From Mesorhizobium sp. BR1-1-16 (GTDB lineage: Bacteria; Pseudomonadota; Alphaproteobacteria; Rhizobiales; Kaistiaceae), in contig NZ_JAIUIE010000001.1 of the NCBI RefSeq assembly GCF_020165495.1, positions 1,178,001 to 1,242,000 of the forward strand: 64,000 nt of DNA. Direction: 5' to 3'. The notes beneath the pieces were generated by a model, which saw only the letters and a program-made list of their open reading frames with translations, ran no database searches and was not told the DNA's origin. Both the position numbers and the translations under genes were made by a program. The stretch's first letter is position 1. Each line of letters starts with the position of its first letter. Of this stretch, positions 31,956-44,342 are shown one piece after another.

Positions 31956-33161
31956 TCAAGGCAAGATGATGACGTCGCATGGATCGCCAGCGATAGCCGC
32001 CTGCGCATGCGGCGGCCGGACGATGAGGCAACCGGCCTTTGCGAAGGTCGACAGCATGGAACTGTCCTGCCGTTCGAAAGGTGTCGCGATCCGCGTGCCA
32101 TCGGCGGCAACGGCAATGTTGGCGCGAAGATAGTCCTGCCGACTGTCATTGGCGCGCAAAGGACCGCCAAGTCGGGCACGGACCAGGGGCTCGACGGGCG
32201 CGAGCCCGAGCATCGCCTCGACGAGCGGCCGCAGGAACAGCAGCGAGCAGACGAGGCTGGAAACCGGATTGCCGGGGAGGCCGAGAACGCGCATCGCGCC
32301 GAGCCGGCCGTAGATCAGCGGCTTGCCGGGCCGCATGGCGATGCGCCAAAAGCCCAGTTCCATGCCGCGCGCGGTCAACACTTCCTGCGCGAAGTCGTGG
32401 TCGCCGACAGAGGCGCCGCCGAGCGTCACGAGGATATCCGCGCCCGTTGCCGCATCGATCGCGGCGGCAAGCTTTTCCTTGTCATCGGCAACAATGCCGA
32501 GATCGCGCACGTCGCCGCCGAGCGATTGGACAAGGCCGGCGATGCCATAGCTGTTGGAGGCGACGATGCTGTCCTCCGCAGCGCCGCTGCCAGGCGGGAC
32601 AAGTTCGTCGCCGGTGGCGATGATCGCGACGAGCGGCTTCCGGCGGACTGGCAGTGTGCCATGGTCGAGCGCCGCCGCCAGGGCGAGCTGGCGCATGTCG
32701 AGCCGCAGTCCGGCGGGCAGCAACTCTGCGCCTGCCTCGAAATCCAGACCACGCCTGCGGATATGCTGGCCGGGCCGGACGATCTCGCGGGCAGCAATGC
32801 GAGCCTCCGACAACCGCTCGACATCCTCCTGCAGCAGGATCGCATCTGCCCCTTCGGGAACGACTGCTCCGGTGAAGATCCTGACCGTTTCGCCCGGACC
32901 GATCAGACCGGCGAAGGGGTGCCCGGCAGGCGCCGTGCCGATGACGACGAGTTTGGTGGGCAAGGTAGCGACGTCCGCCGCGCGAACGGCATAGCCATCC
33001 ATAGCGGAGACATCGCGCGGCGGTTGCGAGCGGCGCGCGGCCAGCGGCGCTGCAAGCACACGGCCGAGGCCGGCAGAGAGCGCGACGGCCTCGGCCTCGA
33101 GCGGAACGATGCCGTCGAGCACACGCCTGATGGCCTCCTCGACGGGCAGAAGTTCCTTCAA
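31956..33161 (-). CDS. moeA: Molybdopterin molybdenumtransferase MoeA
   Basis: This 401-residue enzyme inserts molybdate into adenylylated molybdopterin to make Moco. Family motifs include the S-A-M-D-G-Y-A segment (domain I), the T-G-D-E-L region, and L-G-L-P-G-N-P in domain IV. The start is taken at TTG 33161, which overlaps the moaC stop (TTGA), has GGAAGG 7 bases upstream and gives the usual N-terminus K-E-L-L-P-V-E-E-A. Another TTG five codons upstream (33176) is possible. It is the last gene of the trp-moa block. Confidence 0.93.
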   Translation of the reverse strand: MKELLPVEEAIRRVLDGIVPLEAEAVALSAGLGRVLAAPLAARRSQPPRDVSAMDGYAVRAADVATLPTKLVVIGTAPAGHPFAGLIGPGETVRIFTGAVVPEGADAILLQEDVERLSEARIAAREIVRPGQHIRRRGLDFEAGAELLPAGLRLDMRQLALAAALDHGTLPVRRKPLVAIIATGDELVPPGSGAAEDSIVASNSYGIAGLVQSLGGDVRDLGIVADDKEKLAAAIDAATGADILVTLGGASVGDHDFAQEVLTARGMELGFWRIAMRPGKPLIYGRLGAMRVLGLPGNPVSSLVCSLLFLRPLVEAMLGLAPVEPLVRARLGGPLRANDSRQDYLRANIAVAADGTRIATPFERQDSSMLSTFAKAGCLIVRPPHAQAAIAGDPCDVIILP

Positions 33162-33640
33162 GGCTCCGCCTTCCAATGACCGGAGCGCCCGCCCTGCTTC
33201 TCGACAAGCCGGATGGGGCCGATCACCATGCCCCGATCGGCCGCCTTGGCCATGTCGTAGATCGTGAGACAGGCGACGGAAACGGCTGTCAGCGCCTCCA
33301 TTTCGACGCCCGTTCTGTCAGCGACCTTGGTGGTCGCGCGGACACGAAGGCCCGGCAGCGTCTCGTCGACCTCGATGTCGATCGTGACTTTGGCGAGCAT
33401 GATCGGGTGACAGAGCGGCACGAGTTCGTGCGTCTTCTTGGCCGCCATGATCCCGGCGATGCGCGCCGTCGCGAACACGTCGCCCTTGGCGAGATTGCCG
33501 GCCGTGATGAGCGCCAGCGTTTCGTGCTGCATCTCGACGGCGCCTTCCGCGACCGCGACGCGGCTCGTCACCGCCTTTTCCGAAACATCGACCATATGGG
33601 CCGCGCCGGTATCATCGAGATGGGTGAGGCGGGCTGTCAT
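33158..33640 (-). CDS. moaC: Cyclic pyranopterin monophosphate synthase MoaC
   Basis: This 160-residue protein catalyses the second step of molybdenum cofactor synthesis, making cPMP from the MoaA product. Typical segments are H-M-V-D-V-S-E-K near the N-terminus, L-C-H-P-I in the middle, and K-A-A-D-R-G-M-V-I near the C-terminus with the catalytic lysine. It overlaps the GNAT gene by 4 bases (ATGA) and moeA by 4, so all three are coupled. Confidence 0.96.
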   Translation of the reverse strand: MTARLTHLDDTGAAHMVDVSEKAVTSRVAVAEGAVEMQHETLALITAGNLAKGDVFATARIAGIMAAKKTHELVPLCHPIMLAKVTIDIEVDETLPGLRVRATTKVADRTGVEMEALTAVSVACLTIYDMAKAADRGMVIGPIRLVEKQGGRSGHWKAEP

Positions 33641-34155
33641 CGGGCAAGCTCCTTGCGCATGAAGACCCGGCGATCAAGCGGCAGTCCGGCCGCGTGTTCC
33701 GCGCCATTCAGCAGGTGAAAGGCAGGCCCCCAATCCTCTATTTCGACGGGCTTGAAGCCTCGCCGCGCATAGAAGGGGGCGTTCCAGGGCACGTCGACGA
33801 AGGTCGAAAGCGTGACGGCGCCAAGACCGCGGGCGAGAGCGGCCATGTCGATCTCAGCGAGCAGCCGGCTACCGATGCCTCGGCGGCCCGAAGCCGAGGC
33901 CACCGAAAGCTCGTAGATGTGAAGCGCATCGTCGAGAAGGCCGGCAAGGACGAACCCGACCAGCCCGTCGCGTTCCGTCGCCGCTCCGAACGCAACGCCT
34001 TTATTGACGACCGCGCGAATGAACGGCTCTGGCGTCGGAACATCATCGGCGATTGCCGCAAGGCCAACTTCGCGAAAGCGTTCGGCGGCGTCGCGCTCGA
34101 TCGCGGAAAGGCAGGATGCCTCCTCCGGAAGGAGGGCGCGAATCGTCACCGTCAT
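33637..34155 (-). CDS. GNAT-family N-acetyltransferase
   Basis: This 172-residue protein has a GNAT fold with the acetyl-CoA pyrophosphate motif R-R-G-I-G-S-R-L-L (R/Q-x-x-G-x-G/A). It lies between trpC (2-base gap) and moaC (4-base overlap), so it is co-expressed with tryptophan and molybdopterin genes although no metabolic link is known. Its substrate could be a small molecule or a protein N-terminus. Confidence 0.85.
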   Translation of the reverse strand: MTVTIRALLPEEASCLSAIERDAAERFREVGLAAIADDVPTPEPFIRAVVNKGVAFGAATERDGLVGFVLAGLLDDALHIYELSVASASGRRGIGSRLLAEIDMAALARGLGAVTLSTFVDVPWNAPFYARRGFKPVEIEDWGPAFHLLNGAEHAAGLPLDRRVFMRKELAR

Positions 34156-34157
34156 GA

Positions 34158-34955
34158 TCAGGTTGCCGGCGTCAGCAGCGCCGAGGTCGCGGCGGCGACA
34201 TCGTCTTGCCGCATCAGGCTTTCTCCGACGAGATAGGTATGGATATTGACGGCGCGCAGGCGGGCGATGTCATCGGGCGTATGGATTGCGCTCTCGCCGA
34301 CGATGATCCGGTCGGCAGGCACGCGCGGCGACAGGCGCTCCGATGTTTCGAGCGTCGTCTCGAACGTGCGGAGGTTCCGGTTGTTGATGCCGATAAGCGA
34401 CGAATTAAGGCGAAGCGCAAGCTCCAGCTCTGCCTCGTCATGCACCTCGATCAGCACGTCGAGGCCGACACTTGCCGCAGCGTCCTCGATCTCGCGCGCC
34501 ATCTGTTCGGGGATTGCGGCCATGATGATCAGGATGCAGTCGGCGCCGAGAACCTTCGATTCGAACACCTGGTAGGGCTCGAAAATGAAGTCCTTCCTGA
34601 GCGCGGGAAGATCGACCGCGTCGCGGGCAGCGATCAGGTAGTCAGGCGCGCCCTGGAACCACGGCGTATCGGTCAGCACCGACAGGCAGGCCGCGCCGCC
34701 GTCCTGATAGGCTTTGGCGAGAGCCGGCGGATCGAAGTCCGGCCGGATCAGGCCCTTGGATGGGCTCGCCTTCTTAATCTCGGCGATCAGCGCCGGCTTG
34801 CCATCGGCAAGCTTGCGGCGGATCGCGTCGCCGAAGCCCCGTGCCGGGGCCGCATCCATCGCGCGCGCCTCCATCTCGCTCGGGCGGATGCGCTCCTTGG
34901 CCAGTGCGATCTCGTCGCGCTTGGTCGCCTCGATCTTCTTCAGGATGTCGGTCAT
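34158..34955 (-). CDS. trpC: Indole-3-glycerol phosphate synthase TrpC
   Basis: This 265-residue TIM-barrel enzyme closes the indole ring in tryptophan synthesis. The N-terminal [13 protein letters not shown], the catalytic [16 protein letters not shown] and the late G-I-N-N-R-N-L motif are all present. It is monofunctional, not fused to TrpF as in enterics. It begins 4 bases after the trpD stop. Confidence 0.97.
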   Translation of the reverse strand: MTDILKKIEATKRDEIALAKERIRPSEMEARAMDAAPARGFGDAIRRKLADGKPALIAEIKKASPSKGLIRPDFDPPALAKAYQDGGAACLSVLTDTPWFQGAPDYLIAARDAVDLPALRKDFIFEPYQVFESKVLGADCILIIMAAIPEQMAREIEDAAASVGLDVLIEVHDEAELELALRLNSSLIGINNRNLRTFETTLETSERLSPRVPADRIIVGESAIHTPDDIARLRAVNIHTYLVGESLMRQDDVAAATSALLTPAT

Positions 34956-34959
34956 CGTC

Positions 34960-35973
34960 TCATCCGTTCGTAACGGCTACGAGCTTGTCGAGCCGCGCCA
35001 TCGCTGCCCCGGTGTCGATTGCGTTCGCGGCGCGGGCGACGCCCTCGACCAGCGACGTCACCTTGCCGGCGACGATCAGCGTCGCGCCTGCATTGAGCAG
35101 CACCGTATCGCGATAGGCCCCTGGCGCGCCGCCGAGCAGCGCGCGCAAAGCCGCTGCATTCTCGGTTGCATCGCCGCCTTTGATCGCTTCGGGCGGGGAA
35201 AGTGGCAGGCCCACCTCTTCCGGCGTGATGGTGAAGGTCTCGATCCGGCCGTCTTCCAGCGCGGCGACGCGGGTCGGTCCCGTCGATGTGATTTCATCGA
35301 CGCCGCCGGCACCATGCACGATCCACGCGCGCTCCGATCCGAGCGCCGCGAGCACGGCCGCGAGCGGCTCGAGCCATTCGGCGGCGAAGACGCCGACCAG
35401 CTGCCGCCGCACGCCGGCCGGATTGGAAAGCGGTCCCAGCAAGTTGAAGATCGTCCGCGTGCCGAGCTCGACGCGCGCTGGCCCGACATGCTTCATCGCC
35501 GCATGATGGGCCGGCGCGAACATGAAGCCGATGCCCGCCTCGCGAATCGCGGTGGCGATCGTCTCGGGCGGAACATCCACATTGACGCCGAGCGCCATCA
35601 GGACATCAGCAGCGCCCGAGCGCGATGAGAGCGCCCGATTGCCGTGCTTCGCGACTGGGACGCCGGCTCCGGCCACCACGAAAGCCGAGGCGGTCGAGAT
35701 GTTGAGCGTATGCGAACCGTCGCCACCCGTGCCGACGACATCGATCGCGCCCTCGGGCGCCTCGACGGTCAACATCTTCGAACGCATCGTCGCGACAGCG
35801 CCGGCGATCTCATCCACGGTCTCGCCGCGAACCCGCAGCGCCATCAGGAAGCCGCCGATCTGGGCGGGCGTCGCGTTGCCCGACATGATGATGTCGAAAG
35901 CCGCCTCGGCCTCGGCGCGGTCGAGCGCCTTGCCGGAAGCGGCCTTTGCGATATAGGCCTTGAAATCGCTCAT
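34960..35973 (-). CDS. trpD: Anthranilate phosphoribosyltransferase TrpD
   Basis: This 337-residue enzyme attaches anthranilate to PRPP. The PRPP loop G-T-G-G-D-G, the segment N-I-S-T-A-S and [12 protein letters not shown] are intact. The ATG at 35973 begins the family's N-terminal helix; an open frame reaching to 36105 overlaps trpG and is rejected. It lies 10 bases after the trpG stop. Confidence 0.97.
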   Translation of the reverse strand: MSDFKAYIAKAASGKALDRAEAEAAFDIIMSGNATPAQIGGFLMALRVRGETVDEIAGAVATMRSKMLTVEAPEGAIDVVGTGGDGSHTLNISTASAFVVAGAGVPVAKHGNRALSSRSGAADVLMALGVNVDVPPETIATAIREAGIGFMFAPAHHAAMKHVGPARVELGTRTIFNLLGPLSNPAGVRRQLVGVFAAEWLEPLAAVLAALGSERAWIVHGAGGVDEITSTGPTRVAALEDGRIETFTITPEEVGLPLSPPEAIKGGDATENAAALRALLGGAPGAYRDTVLLNAGATLIVAGKVTSLVEGVARAANAIDTGAAMARLDKLVAVTNG

Positions 35974-35983
35974 CGTGTCGCGC

Positions 35984-36595
35984 TCATGCCACCGACCGCG
36001 CCTGGCGATGCCGCCGGTTCCAGTCCCCGGCGATGTCGAGGAAGTTCTGCAGCATGCGGTGGCCATGCTCGGAAGCGATGCTTTCCGGATGGAACTGCAC
36101 GCCATGCATCGGCAGCGTCTTGTGCATGGCGCCCATCACGACGCCATCCTCGGACTCGGCGGTGATTTCCAGCACGTCCGGCATCGTCTCGCGGCGAACC
36201 TGCAGCGAATGATAACGCGTCGCCTGGAACGGCCCGTTGATGCCGCGAAAGACGCTGCGGCCGGTATGGTTGATCGTCGAGATCTTGCCGTGCATCTGAG
36301 AGGGAGCGCGCACGACATCGCCGCCCATTGCCTGGCCGATGGCCTGATGGCCGAGGCAGACGCCGAAGATCGGGATCGTCGCGCCGGCCTGGTCGATCAG
36401 GTCGAGGCAGATGCCCGCCTCATTCGGCGTGCAGGGGCCCGGCGACAGCACGATGCCCTCGGGATCGAGGGCCATCACTTCGTCGACGCTGATCTTGTCG
36501 TTGCGGCGGACCATCAGCTCCGCGCCGAGCTCGCCGAGATAATGGACGAGATTGTAGGTGAAGCTGTCATAGTTATCGATGACGAGAAATGCCAT
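35984..36595 (-). CDS. trpG: Anthranilate synthase glutamine amidotransferase subunit TrpG
   Basis: This 203-residue class I amidotransferase supplies ammonia to TrpE. The start [12 protein letters not shown] is canonical, the nucleophile lies in G-V-C-L-G-H-Q, and the His/Glu pair in V-Q-F-H-P-E-S. It is a separate gene, not fused to trpE as in Rhizobium and Brucella trpE(G). It is 14 bases from trpE. Confidence 0.96.
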   Translation of the reverse strand: MAFLVIDNYDSFTYNLVHYLGELGAELMVRRNDKISVDEVMALDPEGIVLSPGPCTPNEAGICLDLIDQAGATIPIFGVCLGHQAIGQAMGGDVVRAPSQMHGKISTINHTGRSVFRGINGPFQATRYHSLQVRRETMPDVLEITAESEDGVVMGAMHKTLPMHGVQFHPESIASEHGHRMLQNFLDIAGDWNRRHRQARSVA

Positions 36596-36609
36596 TGCCG
36601 TTCCTCCGC

Positions 36610-38124
36610 CTACTGCCCGCGTCCGGCCTGGGAAGCGAACTTTACCGCTTCCTCGGCCGCACGGAAGAGGGCCCGTGCCTTGGCGATGCATTCCTGGTGC
36701 TCGCTCTCGGGCACCGAGTCCGCGACGATGCCGGCTCCGGCCTGCGCATACATCTTGCCGTCCTTGATGATCGAGGTCCTCAGGACGATGCAGGTGTCCA
36801 TGGCGCCATCGGCCGAGAAATAGCCGACGCAACCGGCATAAATGCCGCGTTTCTCGCCTTCGAGCTCGTCGATGATCTGCATCGCGCGGACCTTGGGCGC
36901 ACCGGAAACCGTGCCGGCGGGGAAGCCGGCGGCGAGCGCATCGAGCATGTCGTGAGGGGCGGCGAGGCGGCCCACGACATTCGACACGATGTGCATCACC
37001 TGGCTGTAATATTCGAGGAAGAACTTGTCGGTGACCTTCACCGAGCCGATTTCCGCGACTCGGCCGACATCGTTGCGGCCGAGATCGAGCAGCATCAGAT
37101 GCTCGGCCAGTTCCTTCGGATCAGCGAGCAGCTCCGCGGCCAGAGCCTTGTCGAGCTCGGGCGTGGCGCCGCGGCGGCGCGTGCCGGCGATCGGGCGGAT
37201 GGTGACCTCGCCGCCGCGCACGCGGACGAGGATCTCGGGGCTGGAGCCAGCAACGGCGAAGCCGCCGAAATCGAGGAAATACAGGAAGGGTGAGGGATTG
37301 GTGCGCCGGAGCGCCCGATAAAGCGCGAAGGGCGGCAGGCTGAACGGGGCTTCGAAGCGCTGCGAAAGCACCACCTGGAAGATGTCGCCGGCTGCGATGT
37401 ACTCCTTGGCCTTGGCGACCATCTCGAGATAGCGCTCATGCGGCGTGTTCGAGACGACCGGCACGTCTAGATCGACGTCGGAGGCCCCCGCGACGCGGGC
37501 CAGCGGCCCTTCCAGCGTATCGACGATATCGGTCAGGCGATCGACGGCTCGGCGATGTGCCTCCTCCGCCGAAACCCCGTCCGCCGGGCGGATCGGCGTC
37601 ACGATGGTGATCTCGTCCTTTACGGCGTCGAAAATGACCATCACCGTGGGGCGCATCATGATCGCGTCCGGCAGGCCGAGCGCGTCGGGATTGGGCGGAC
37701 CGAGATCCTCCATTTGCCGAACCATGTCATAGCCGAGATAACCGAAGATGCCGGCCGACATCGGCGGCAACTCCTCAGGCAGGTCGATATGCGATTCGGC
37801 GATCAGCGCGCGGAGGACATCCAGCGAGCGCCCTTCCGCTGGCAAGAAGGCTTCACGCCCGGGCGCAACGGTCCGGTCAATCTCGGCCTTGTCGGCATGG
37901 GCCCGAAAGAGCAGGTCGGGCTCGATGCCAATCATCGAATAGCGTCCGCGCACCGCGCCGCCTTCCACCGATTCGAGCAGGAAGGTGTTGGCGCGGCCTG
38001 CGGAGAGCTTCAGCATGGCGGAGACGGGCGTCTCCAGGTCGGCGACAAGGCGGGTCCACGCGACCTGCGCCTTGCCGGCGGAATAGTTGCGCGCGATCGT
38101 CTCAAGCGACGGCTCGATCAGCAT
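36610..38124 (-). CDS. trpE: Anthranilate synthase component I TrpE
   Basis: This 504-residue chorismate-using enzyme makes anthranilate with TrpG. The N-terminal L-L-E-S motif for tryptophan feedback, the R-P-I-A-G-T-R segment and D-L-G-R-N-D-V-G are present. The ATG at 38124 starts the family N-terminus; the open frame upstream is GC-rich read-through. The 244 bases between ppiD and trpE hold no Trp-codon-rich leader peptide, so classical attenuation is not supported. Confidence 0.96.
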   Translation of the reverse strand: MLIEPSLETIARNYSAGKAQVAWTRLVADLETPVSAMLKLSAGRANTFLLESVEGGAVRGRYSMIGIEPDLLFRAHADKAEIDRTVAPGREAFLPAEGRSLDVLRALIAESHIDLPEELPPMSAGIFGYLGYDMVRQMEDLGPPNPDALGLPDAIMMRPTVMVIFDAVKDEITIVTPIRPADGVSAEEAHRRAVDRLTDIVDTLEGPLARVAGASDVDLDVPVVSNTPHERYLEMVAKAKEYIAAGDIFQVVLSQRFEAPFSLPPFALYRALRRTNPSPFLYFLDFGGFAVAGSSPEILVRVRGGEVTIRPIAGTRRRGATPELDKALAAELLADPKELAEHLMLLDLGRNDVGRVAEIGSVKVTDKFFLEYYSQVMHIVSNVVGRLAAPHDMLDALAAGFPAGTVSGAPKVRAMQIIDELEGEKRGIYAGCVGYFSADGAMDTCIVLRTSIIKDGKMYAQAGAGIVADSVPESEHQECIAKARALFRAAEEAVKFASQAGRGQ

Positions 38125-38368
38125 GATATCTGTCCAGGGTCTCGGCGGGCAGAAATGCCCGGATGTCGGCGGTTGTGGCGGCGTTGCGTCAGCCCGGCAT
38201 GGCCAGGCATGGCGATCAGCGCCATCGCCACCCGGCATGCCACCGCGCGTCGCCATGCCAGCGCCGCGCAGCCGATCCGGCGCCCCTGCCGCAGCCAGCC
38301 GCCGCCGGCCGCTGCGTGCGGCTCGAAGATGGCAGGAGGAGGGGGCACAGAGACGACATCGTTTCCCT

Positions 38369-40255
38369 TTAGCTCGCGCCGATGACGCGCTGCAGCGCCT
38401 GCTGGTTGACCTTGGCGCCGAGCTCGTTCTGCAGCTCGGCGATATATTGCTGCAGCAGGTCATTCTGCATCGCATCGGCGAGCTGTTTGGTCAAGGAAGC
38501 CTGGGTCGTATCGTCCTTGACGAACGGCGTATCGGTCACTTCGTCGACCTGCAGCACGATCTGCTGGTCGGGCGTAACGCCGGCGACAGCCGTCGCATAC
38601 CCCTTCGGTCCGGCAAACGCTGCCTTCAGCGCATCGGTCGAGAAATCGGCCGGCGGCTTGCTGCCGCGCGTCTGGTTGGCGTCGGTCTGGACGGTCAGCT
38701 TGAGCTGGTCGGCGATCGCGTCGAGCGTTTCGCCCTTGGCAATCCGGGCTGCCGTGTCCTTGGCCTTCGCCACGAGATGCTCGGCAATCGTCGCCTGCTT
38801 CCAGGCGGCAGCGACCTTGTCCTTTACCTCTTCGAGCGGCCGGTCATGCGCCGGGTCGATCGACGTCACGGCATACCAGACGACGCCATCGCCATTATTG
38901 AGATAGGGGTTGTCGATGCCGACATCGCTTTCGAAAGCGGCCTTGAGCAGCGCGTCCTTCGTGGGGATGTCGGCGACCGGGGTGCCATCACCACTGTTGC
39001 CGGACTGGTCGACGGTAATCGTCTTCACGGCCAGCTTGTTCTTGGTGGCGATTTCCTGAAGCGTCGAGCCGCCGGCGCGCGCGTCCTCGATGGCGTCGCG
39101 CAGAGTGCCGATGTCGTTGCGGGCCGCGGAGAGCGCGAGGTTTTTCTTGATCTCCGCCTTGACGCTGTCGAAGGGCTGCACGGTCGCCGGCGTGATGTCG
39201 GTGACCTTGAGCAGCACCGGGCCAAAGCTGCCGACGACGACGTCGCTGGTGCCGCCCGAAGGCAGCGCGAAGGCGGCGTCCGCGACTTTCGCATCGATCA
39301 GCTTGTCCCGCGTGACCACGCCGAGATCGGTATCGACGAGCTTCTTGCCAGCGCCCTCGACGACGCTTTCGAATGTCGCGCCGCCCTTGAGGCTGGCAGC
39401 GGCCGCTTCGGCGGTGCTCTGGTCGGAGAAGATGAGCTGATAGACGTGACGCGCTTCCGGCGTTGAATACTGTGCCTTGTCGGCGTCATAAGCCTTCTGC
39501 GCCGCCGCATCGTCGATGTCGGACGGCCGGGCGACGTCCTCCGGCGACACGGAGAGGAGCGCGATCTCGCGCAGCTCCGGCCGGCGCCAGTCAGCCTTGT
39601 GATCGTTGTAGAAGGTGGTGAGCTGTTCTGCGGTCGGCTCGCCGACATCGGTGATCAGCGAGGCCGGCAAGACGAGGTAGCGGATGGTCCGTGCCTCGGT
39701 CTGGTAGGTGTGCAGCGCCTCGGCCAGCACGGTCGGCATGGTGGCACCGCCCGAAATGCTGTCGGCGATCTGCTTGCGCCGCTCGACATTGCGGCGCTCC
39801 ATCACATAGTCGTCCTCATTGAGGCCGTTCGCCCGCAGGACCTGAACGAAATAGGCGCGATCGAACGTTCCCGCCGGGCCCTTGAACGAGGGATCCGCAG
39901 CAATTTCCTTCACAAGCGTATCCTGCGACACGCCGAGCGCGAGGCGCTCCGCCTGGTCGTCGAGCGCCGCTTCGGTGACCAGCCGGGCGAGGACCTGATT
40001 CGGAAGGCCGAAGGCCCGCGCCTGGTCGGGGGTCACCTGCGTGCCGACCTGCTGGCTGACGCTCTGCAATTCGCGGCGATAGGCGCGATCAAAGGCAGCG
40101 ACGGAAATTTCCGAATTGCCGACCTGCGCCACCGTATTGGTGCCGATCCCGCTCAGCGCGCCGGCGATGCCCCAGACGCCGAACGAAATGATCAAAATAC
40201 CGATCAGGACTTTCGCCACCGGACCGGAGGCGTGTTTACGCATGGAATCGAGCAT
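38369..40255 (-). CDS. ppiD: SurA/PpiD-type periplasmic peptidyl-prolyl isomerase
   Basis: This 628-residue protein is membrane-anchored. A short cytosolic N-terminus is followed by one transmembrane helix (about 14-34), a SurA-like chaperone region, a parvulin-type domain in the middle and a C-terminal extension. Length and order match PpiD, which assists proteins leaving the Sec translocon. The ATG at 40255 gives the expected M-L-D-S-M-R-K-H start. It is divergent from tpiA. Confidence 0.9.
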   Translation of the reverse strand: MLDSMRKHASGPVAKVLIGILIISFGVWGIAGALSGIGTNTVAQVGNSEISVAAFDRAYRRELQSVSQQVGTQVTPDQARAFGLPNQVLARLVTEAALDDQAERLALGVSQDTLVKEIAADPSFKGPAGTFDRAYFVQVLRANGLNEDDYVMERRNVERRKQIADSISGGATMPTVLAEALHTYQTEARTIRYLVLPASLITDVGEPTAEQLTTFYNDHKADWRRPELREIALLSVSPEDVARPSDIDDAAAQKAYDADKAQYSTPEARHVYQLIFSDQSTAEAAAASLKGGATFESVVEGAGKKLVDTDLGVVTRDKLIDAKVADAAFALPSGGTSDVVVGSFGPVLLKVTDITPATVQPFDSVKAEIKKNLALSAARNDIGTLRDAIEDARAGGSTLQEIATKNKLAVKTITVDQSGNSGDGTPVADIPTKDALLKAAFESDVGIDNPYLNNGDGVVWYAVTSIDPAHDRPLEEVKDKVAAAWKQATIAEHLVAKAKDTAARIAKGETLDAIADQLKLTVQTDANQTRGSKPPADFSTDALKAAFAGPKGYATAVAGVTPDQQIVLQVDEVTDTPFVKDDTTQASLTKQLADAMQNDLLQQYIAELQNELGAKVNQQALQRVIGAS

Positions 40256-40454
40256 CGGTATCCTCTGAGCGAGCGGGGCGGCACGGCCCCGCCTGGGGCG
40301 CGCGATCATAGAAAGGTGATCTCGCCGGAGCAATAGCAGCCGTCATCGATCGATTTTGGCCATCCGGCCGCTCGAAACGGCCTCTTGACTCGGGATGGTC
40401 AGGTGGCCGCATACAGCATCACCGTTATATTCGCCGGATAATCAGGATCGATCG

Positions 40455-41210
40455 ATGGCCCTCCGCACCCCGCTTGTCGTCGGCAACTGGAAGATGAACG
40501 GCCTCAAGGCCTCCGCCGCCGAATTGGGGCGCATGATCGAGGGCTATGGACCGGAACTGCGCTGGAAGGTGCAGATGGCGGTCTGTCCGCCGGCGACCCT
40601 CATCCAGACCTTCTGCGTCGCGGCGCTCGGCTCGCGGATCTGGATCGGCGCGCAGGATTGCAACGCCCAGCAGAGCGGCGCCTTCACCGGCGACATCTCG
40701 GCGGAAATGATCGCCGATTGCGGCGGCGGCCTCGTGATCGTCGGCCATTCCGAGCGGCGCACCATCTATGCCGAGACCGACGCCGAGGCGCGCGCCAAGG
40801 CCGAGGCCGCGCGCCGCGCCGGGCTCGTCGCCATTCTGTGCATTGGCGAGACCGAAGCCGAGCGGATGGACGGACGGGCAATCGCCGTGATCGACAGCCA
40901 GTTGTCGGGGTCCGTCCCCCACGGCGCGACGGGCTCCAATCTCGTGCTCGCTTACGAGCCGGTCTGGGCGATCGGCTCCGGCCGCACGCCGACCAACGCC
41001 GAGATTGCCGAGGTTCACGCCCATATCCGCAAATGGCTCGACCATCGCTTCGGCAGGGAAGGCGAGCGCATTCGCATCCTTTATGGCGGTTCGGTCAAAC
41101 CCGCGAACGCGGCCGAAATCCTCGCCATCGACAATGTCGACGGCGCGCTTGTCGGCGGCGCGAGCCTTAAGGCGGCGGATTTTCTCGCCATCGCCGCTGC
41201 CTATGCATGA
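40455..41210 (+). CDS. tpiA: Triosephosphate isomerase
   Basis: This 251-residue glycolytic enzyme interconverts glyceraldehyde 3-phosphate and dihydroxyacetone phosphate. The substrate lysine in N-W-K-M-N, the electrophilic histidine in V-G-H-S-E-R-R and the catalytic glutamate in A-Y-E-P-V-W-A-I-G are all intact, and the phosphate loop G-G-S-V-K is present. The ATG at 40455 starts the family N-terminus. Confidence 0.97.
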   Translation: MALRTPLVVGNWKMNGLKASAAELGRMIEGYGPELRWKVQMAVCPPATLIQTFCVAALGSRIWIGAQDCNAQQSGAFTGDISAEMIADCGGGLVIVGHSERRTIYAETDAEARAKAEAARRAGLVAILCIGETEAERMDGRAIAVIDSQLSGSVPHGATGSNLVLAYEPVWAIGSGRTPTNAEIAEVHAHIRKWLDHRFGREGERIRILYGGSVKPANAAEILAIDNVDGALVGGASLKAADFLAIAAAYA

Positions 41211-41339
41211 GGGCGAGCGGCGGCCAGGCCTTGGCCTTGGCACCGCTCATTCCCATATCCGGGTCGCCGGGCACTGGCATCGTCCCGGTCGATCGTGTAC
41301 AAGGCGCCGGATTTCAGAAGCTTCCTACCAGAGTCATCG

Positions 41340-41813
41340 ATGCAGACAGTCATCATCGTGATCCACCTCATGGTGGTCGTCGCGCTCGTCGCCGTGGTCT
41401 TGCTGCAGCGCTCCGAAGGCGGAGCGCTGGGTATCGGCGGCGGTGGCGGCTTCATGAGTGCCCGCGGCCAGGCCAATGTGCTGACGCGGACAACGGCCAT
41501 TCTCGCCGGCGTCTTCTTCCTGACGTCGATCGCGCTGACGCTGCTGACCCGCTACGGCGACCGGCCGGCCTCGATCCTTGACCGGATCCAGAGCCAGTCC
41601 GCGCCAGCGACGACGCCTGCCGGCGGCCAGGGCGGCATTCTCGACCAGTTGCCGGCGCGCAAGGACGGCTCGGCGGCGCCTGCTGCCGGCGGTACCACGA
41701 CGGCGCCCGCAACGGGCACGACGGCTCCTGCCGCATCGGCACCTGCCACGACCGCGCCCGCTACGACGGCGCCGGCCGCGCCTGCAACGCCTTCGGTGCC
41801 CAGCACCAACTAG
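41340..41813 (+). CDS. secG: Preprotein translocase subunit SecG
   Basis: This 157-residue protein has two transmembrane helices (about 3-22 and 53-72) joined by the conserved loop L-L-Q-R-S-E-G-G-A-L-G-I-G-G-G-G-G-F. It stimulates SecYE-dependent export. The last about 70 residues are a Thr/Ala/Pro-rich tail, common in alphaproteobacterial SecG. The start at 41340 is the M-Q-T-V-I-I family start. It sits between tpiA and pyrG, the usual order in this lineage. Confidence 0.93.
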   Translation: MQTVIIVIHLMVVVALVAVVLLQRSEGGALGIGGGGGFMSARGQANVLTRTTAILAGVFFLTSIALTLLTRYGDRPASILDRIQSQSAPATTPAGGQGGILDQLPARKDGSAAPAAGGTTTAPATGTTAPAASAPATTAPATTAPAAPATPSVPSTN

Positions 41814-41841
41814 GCGTGTGCCGAACGGCTGAATTCAGAGG

Positions 41842-41870
41842 CGTCGCCGCCCTTCGCGGCGACGTTTCGT
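41842..41870 (+). terminator. Putative terminator between secG and pyrG
   Basis: CGTCGCCGC (41842-41850) and GCGGCGACG (41856-41864) form a perfect 9-bp stem around CCTTC. It is followed by the T-rich but interrupted TTTCGTTT. It would end secG transcription before the pyrG leader. Confidence 0.6.
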
Positions 41871-41981
41871 TTGGGGCGTCCATTTCGCCCCGTTTGATCA
41901 TTCATGGTGTTTGCGGCCGCCGCATTTCGCGGCTGCAACACCTTTTGTCGAAGCGAATCGGTGGATCGGAGGCTAAGGTAA

Positions 41982-43616
<1,635 letters not shown>

Positions 43617-43625
43617 GGCCAAGCA

Positions 43626-44336
43626 ATGACGGATGGTTGGGACGAATCGGCTGCGGCCTGGATCGACGGCCTTGGCGATGACGGCGACTGGTCGCGTCGC
43701 CATGTTCTCGACGCGCCGATGCTGGCCCGTGTCGAGGGCCGCGGCTTCACGACGGCGATCGATATCGGCTGCGGCGAGGGCCGCTTCTGCCGCATGATGC
43801 GGGAAAGCGGCATCCGGACATGCGGTGTCGATCCGACGCTTGCGCTCGTCGCCGAGGCCCGCAAGCGTGATCCCAAGGGCGACTATCGCGTCGGGCGGGC
43901 CGAAGCGCTCGATGCGGAGACGGCGGCCTTCGATCTCGCGGTCAGCTATCTGTCGCTGATCGACATCCCCGGCCTCGATGCGGCGATCGGTGAAGTCCAC
44001 CGCGTCTTGCGGCCGGGCGGGACCTTCCTGATCGCCAACCTGCAGAGCTTCAATACGGCTGGGCCGCCGACCGGATGGACGAAGGAGCCCGACGGATCAC
44101 GGCGCTTCTATATCGACCATTATCTCGACGAGCGCGCGCAGTGGGTCGCCTGGCAGGGCGTGCGCATCGTCAACTGGCATCGCCCCCTCGGCACCTATAT
44201 GCAGGCCCTGCTCGGCGCCGGCTTCGAACTCCGCCATTTCGCGGAGCCGGAACCATCAGGCGCCGATGACGCACAAGCGCAGCGCTATCGGCGCGCGCCC
44301 TATTTCCTGATCATGGAATGGCAGAAAGCCGCCTGA
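43626..44336 (+). CDS. Class I SAM-dependent methyltransferase
   Basis: This 236-residue protein has the SAM-binding motif I D-I-G-C-G-E-G (46-52) and the post-motif V-D-P-T (acidic residue binding ribose). A C-terminal region resembles small-molecule (UbiE/Methyltransf_11) enzymes rather than DNA methylases. It begins 9 bases after pyrG, so it is probably co-transcribed. The substrate is unknown. Confidence 0.87.
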   Translation: MTDGWDESAAAWIDGLGDDGDWSRRHVLDAPMLARVEGRGFTTAIDIGCGEGRFCRMMRESGIRTCGVDPTLALVAEARKRDPKGDYRVGRAEALDAETAAFDLAVSYLSLIDIPGLDAAIGEVHRVLRPGGTFLIANLQSFNTAGPPTGWTKEPDGSRRFYIDHYLDERAQWVAWQGVRIVNWHRPLGTYMQALLGAGFELRHFAEPEPSGADDAQAQRYRRAPYFLIMEWQKAA

Positions 44337-44342
44337 ACCCGC

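Noticed and set aside
38125-38368. trp leader peptide or attenuator upstream of trpE
   Set aside because: No short frame with clustered Trp codons and no alternative hairpin pair with a U-run was found.
40385-40415. tpiA promoter with TTGACT -35
   Set aside because: A good -35 is present, but no -10 at an acceptable distance; too weak to annotate.
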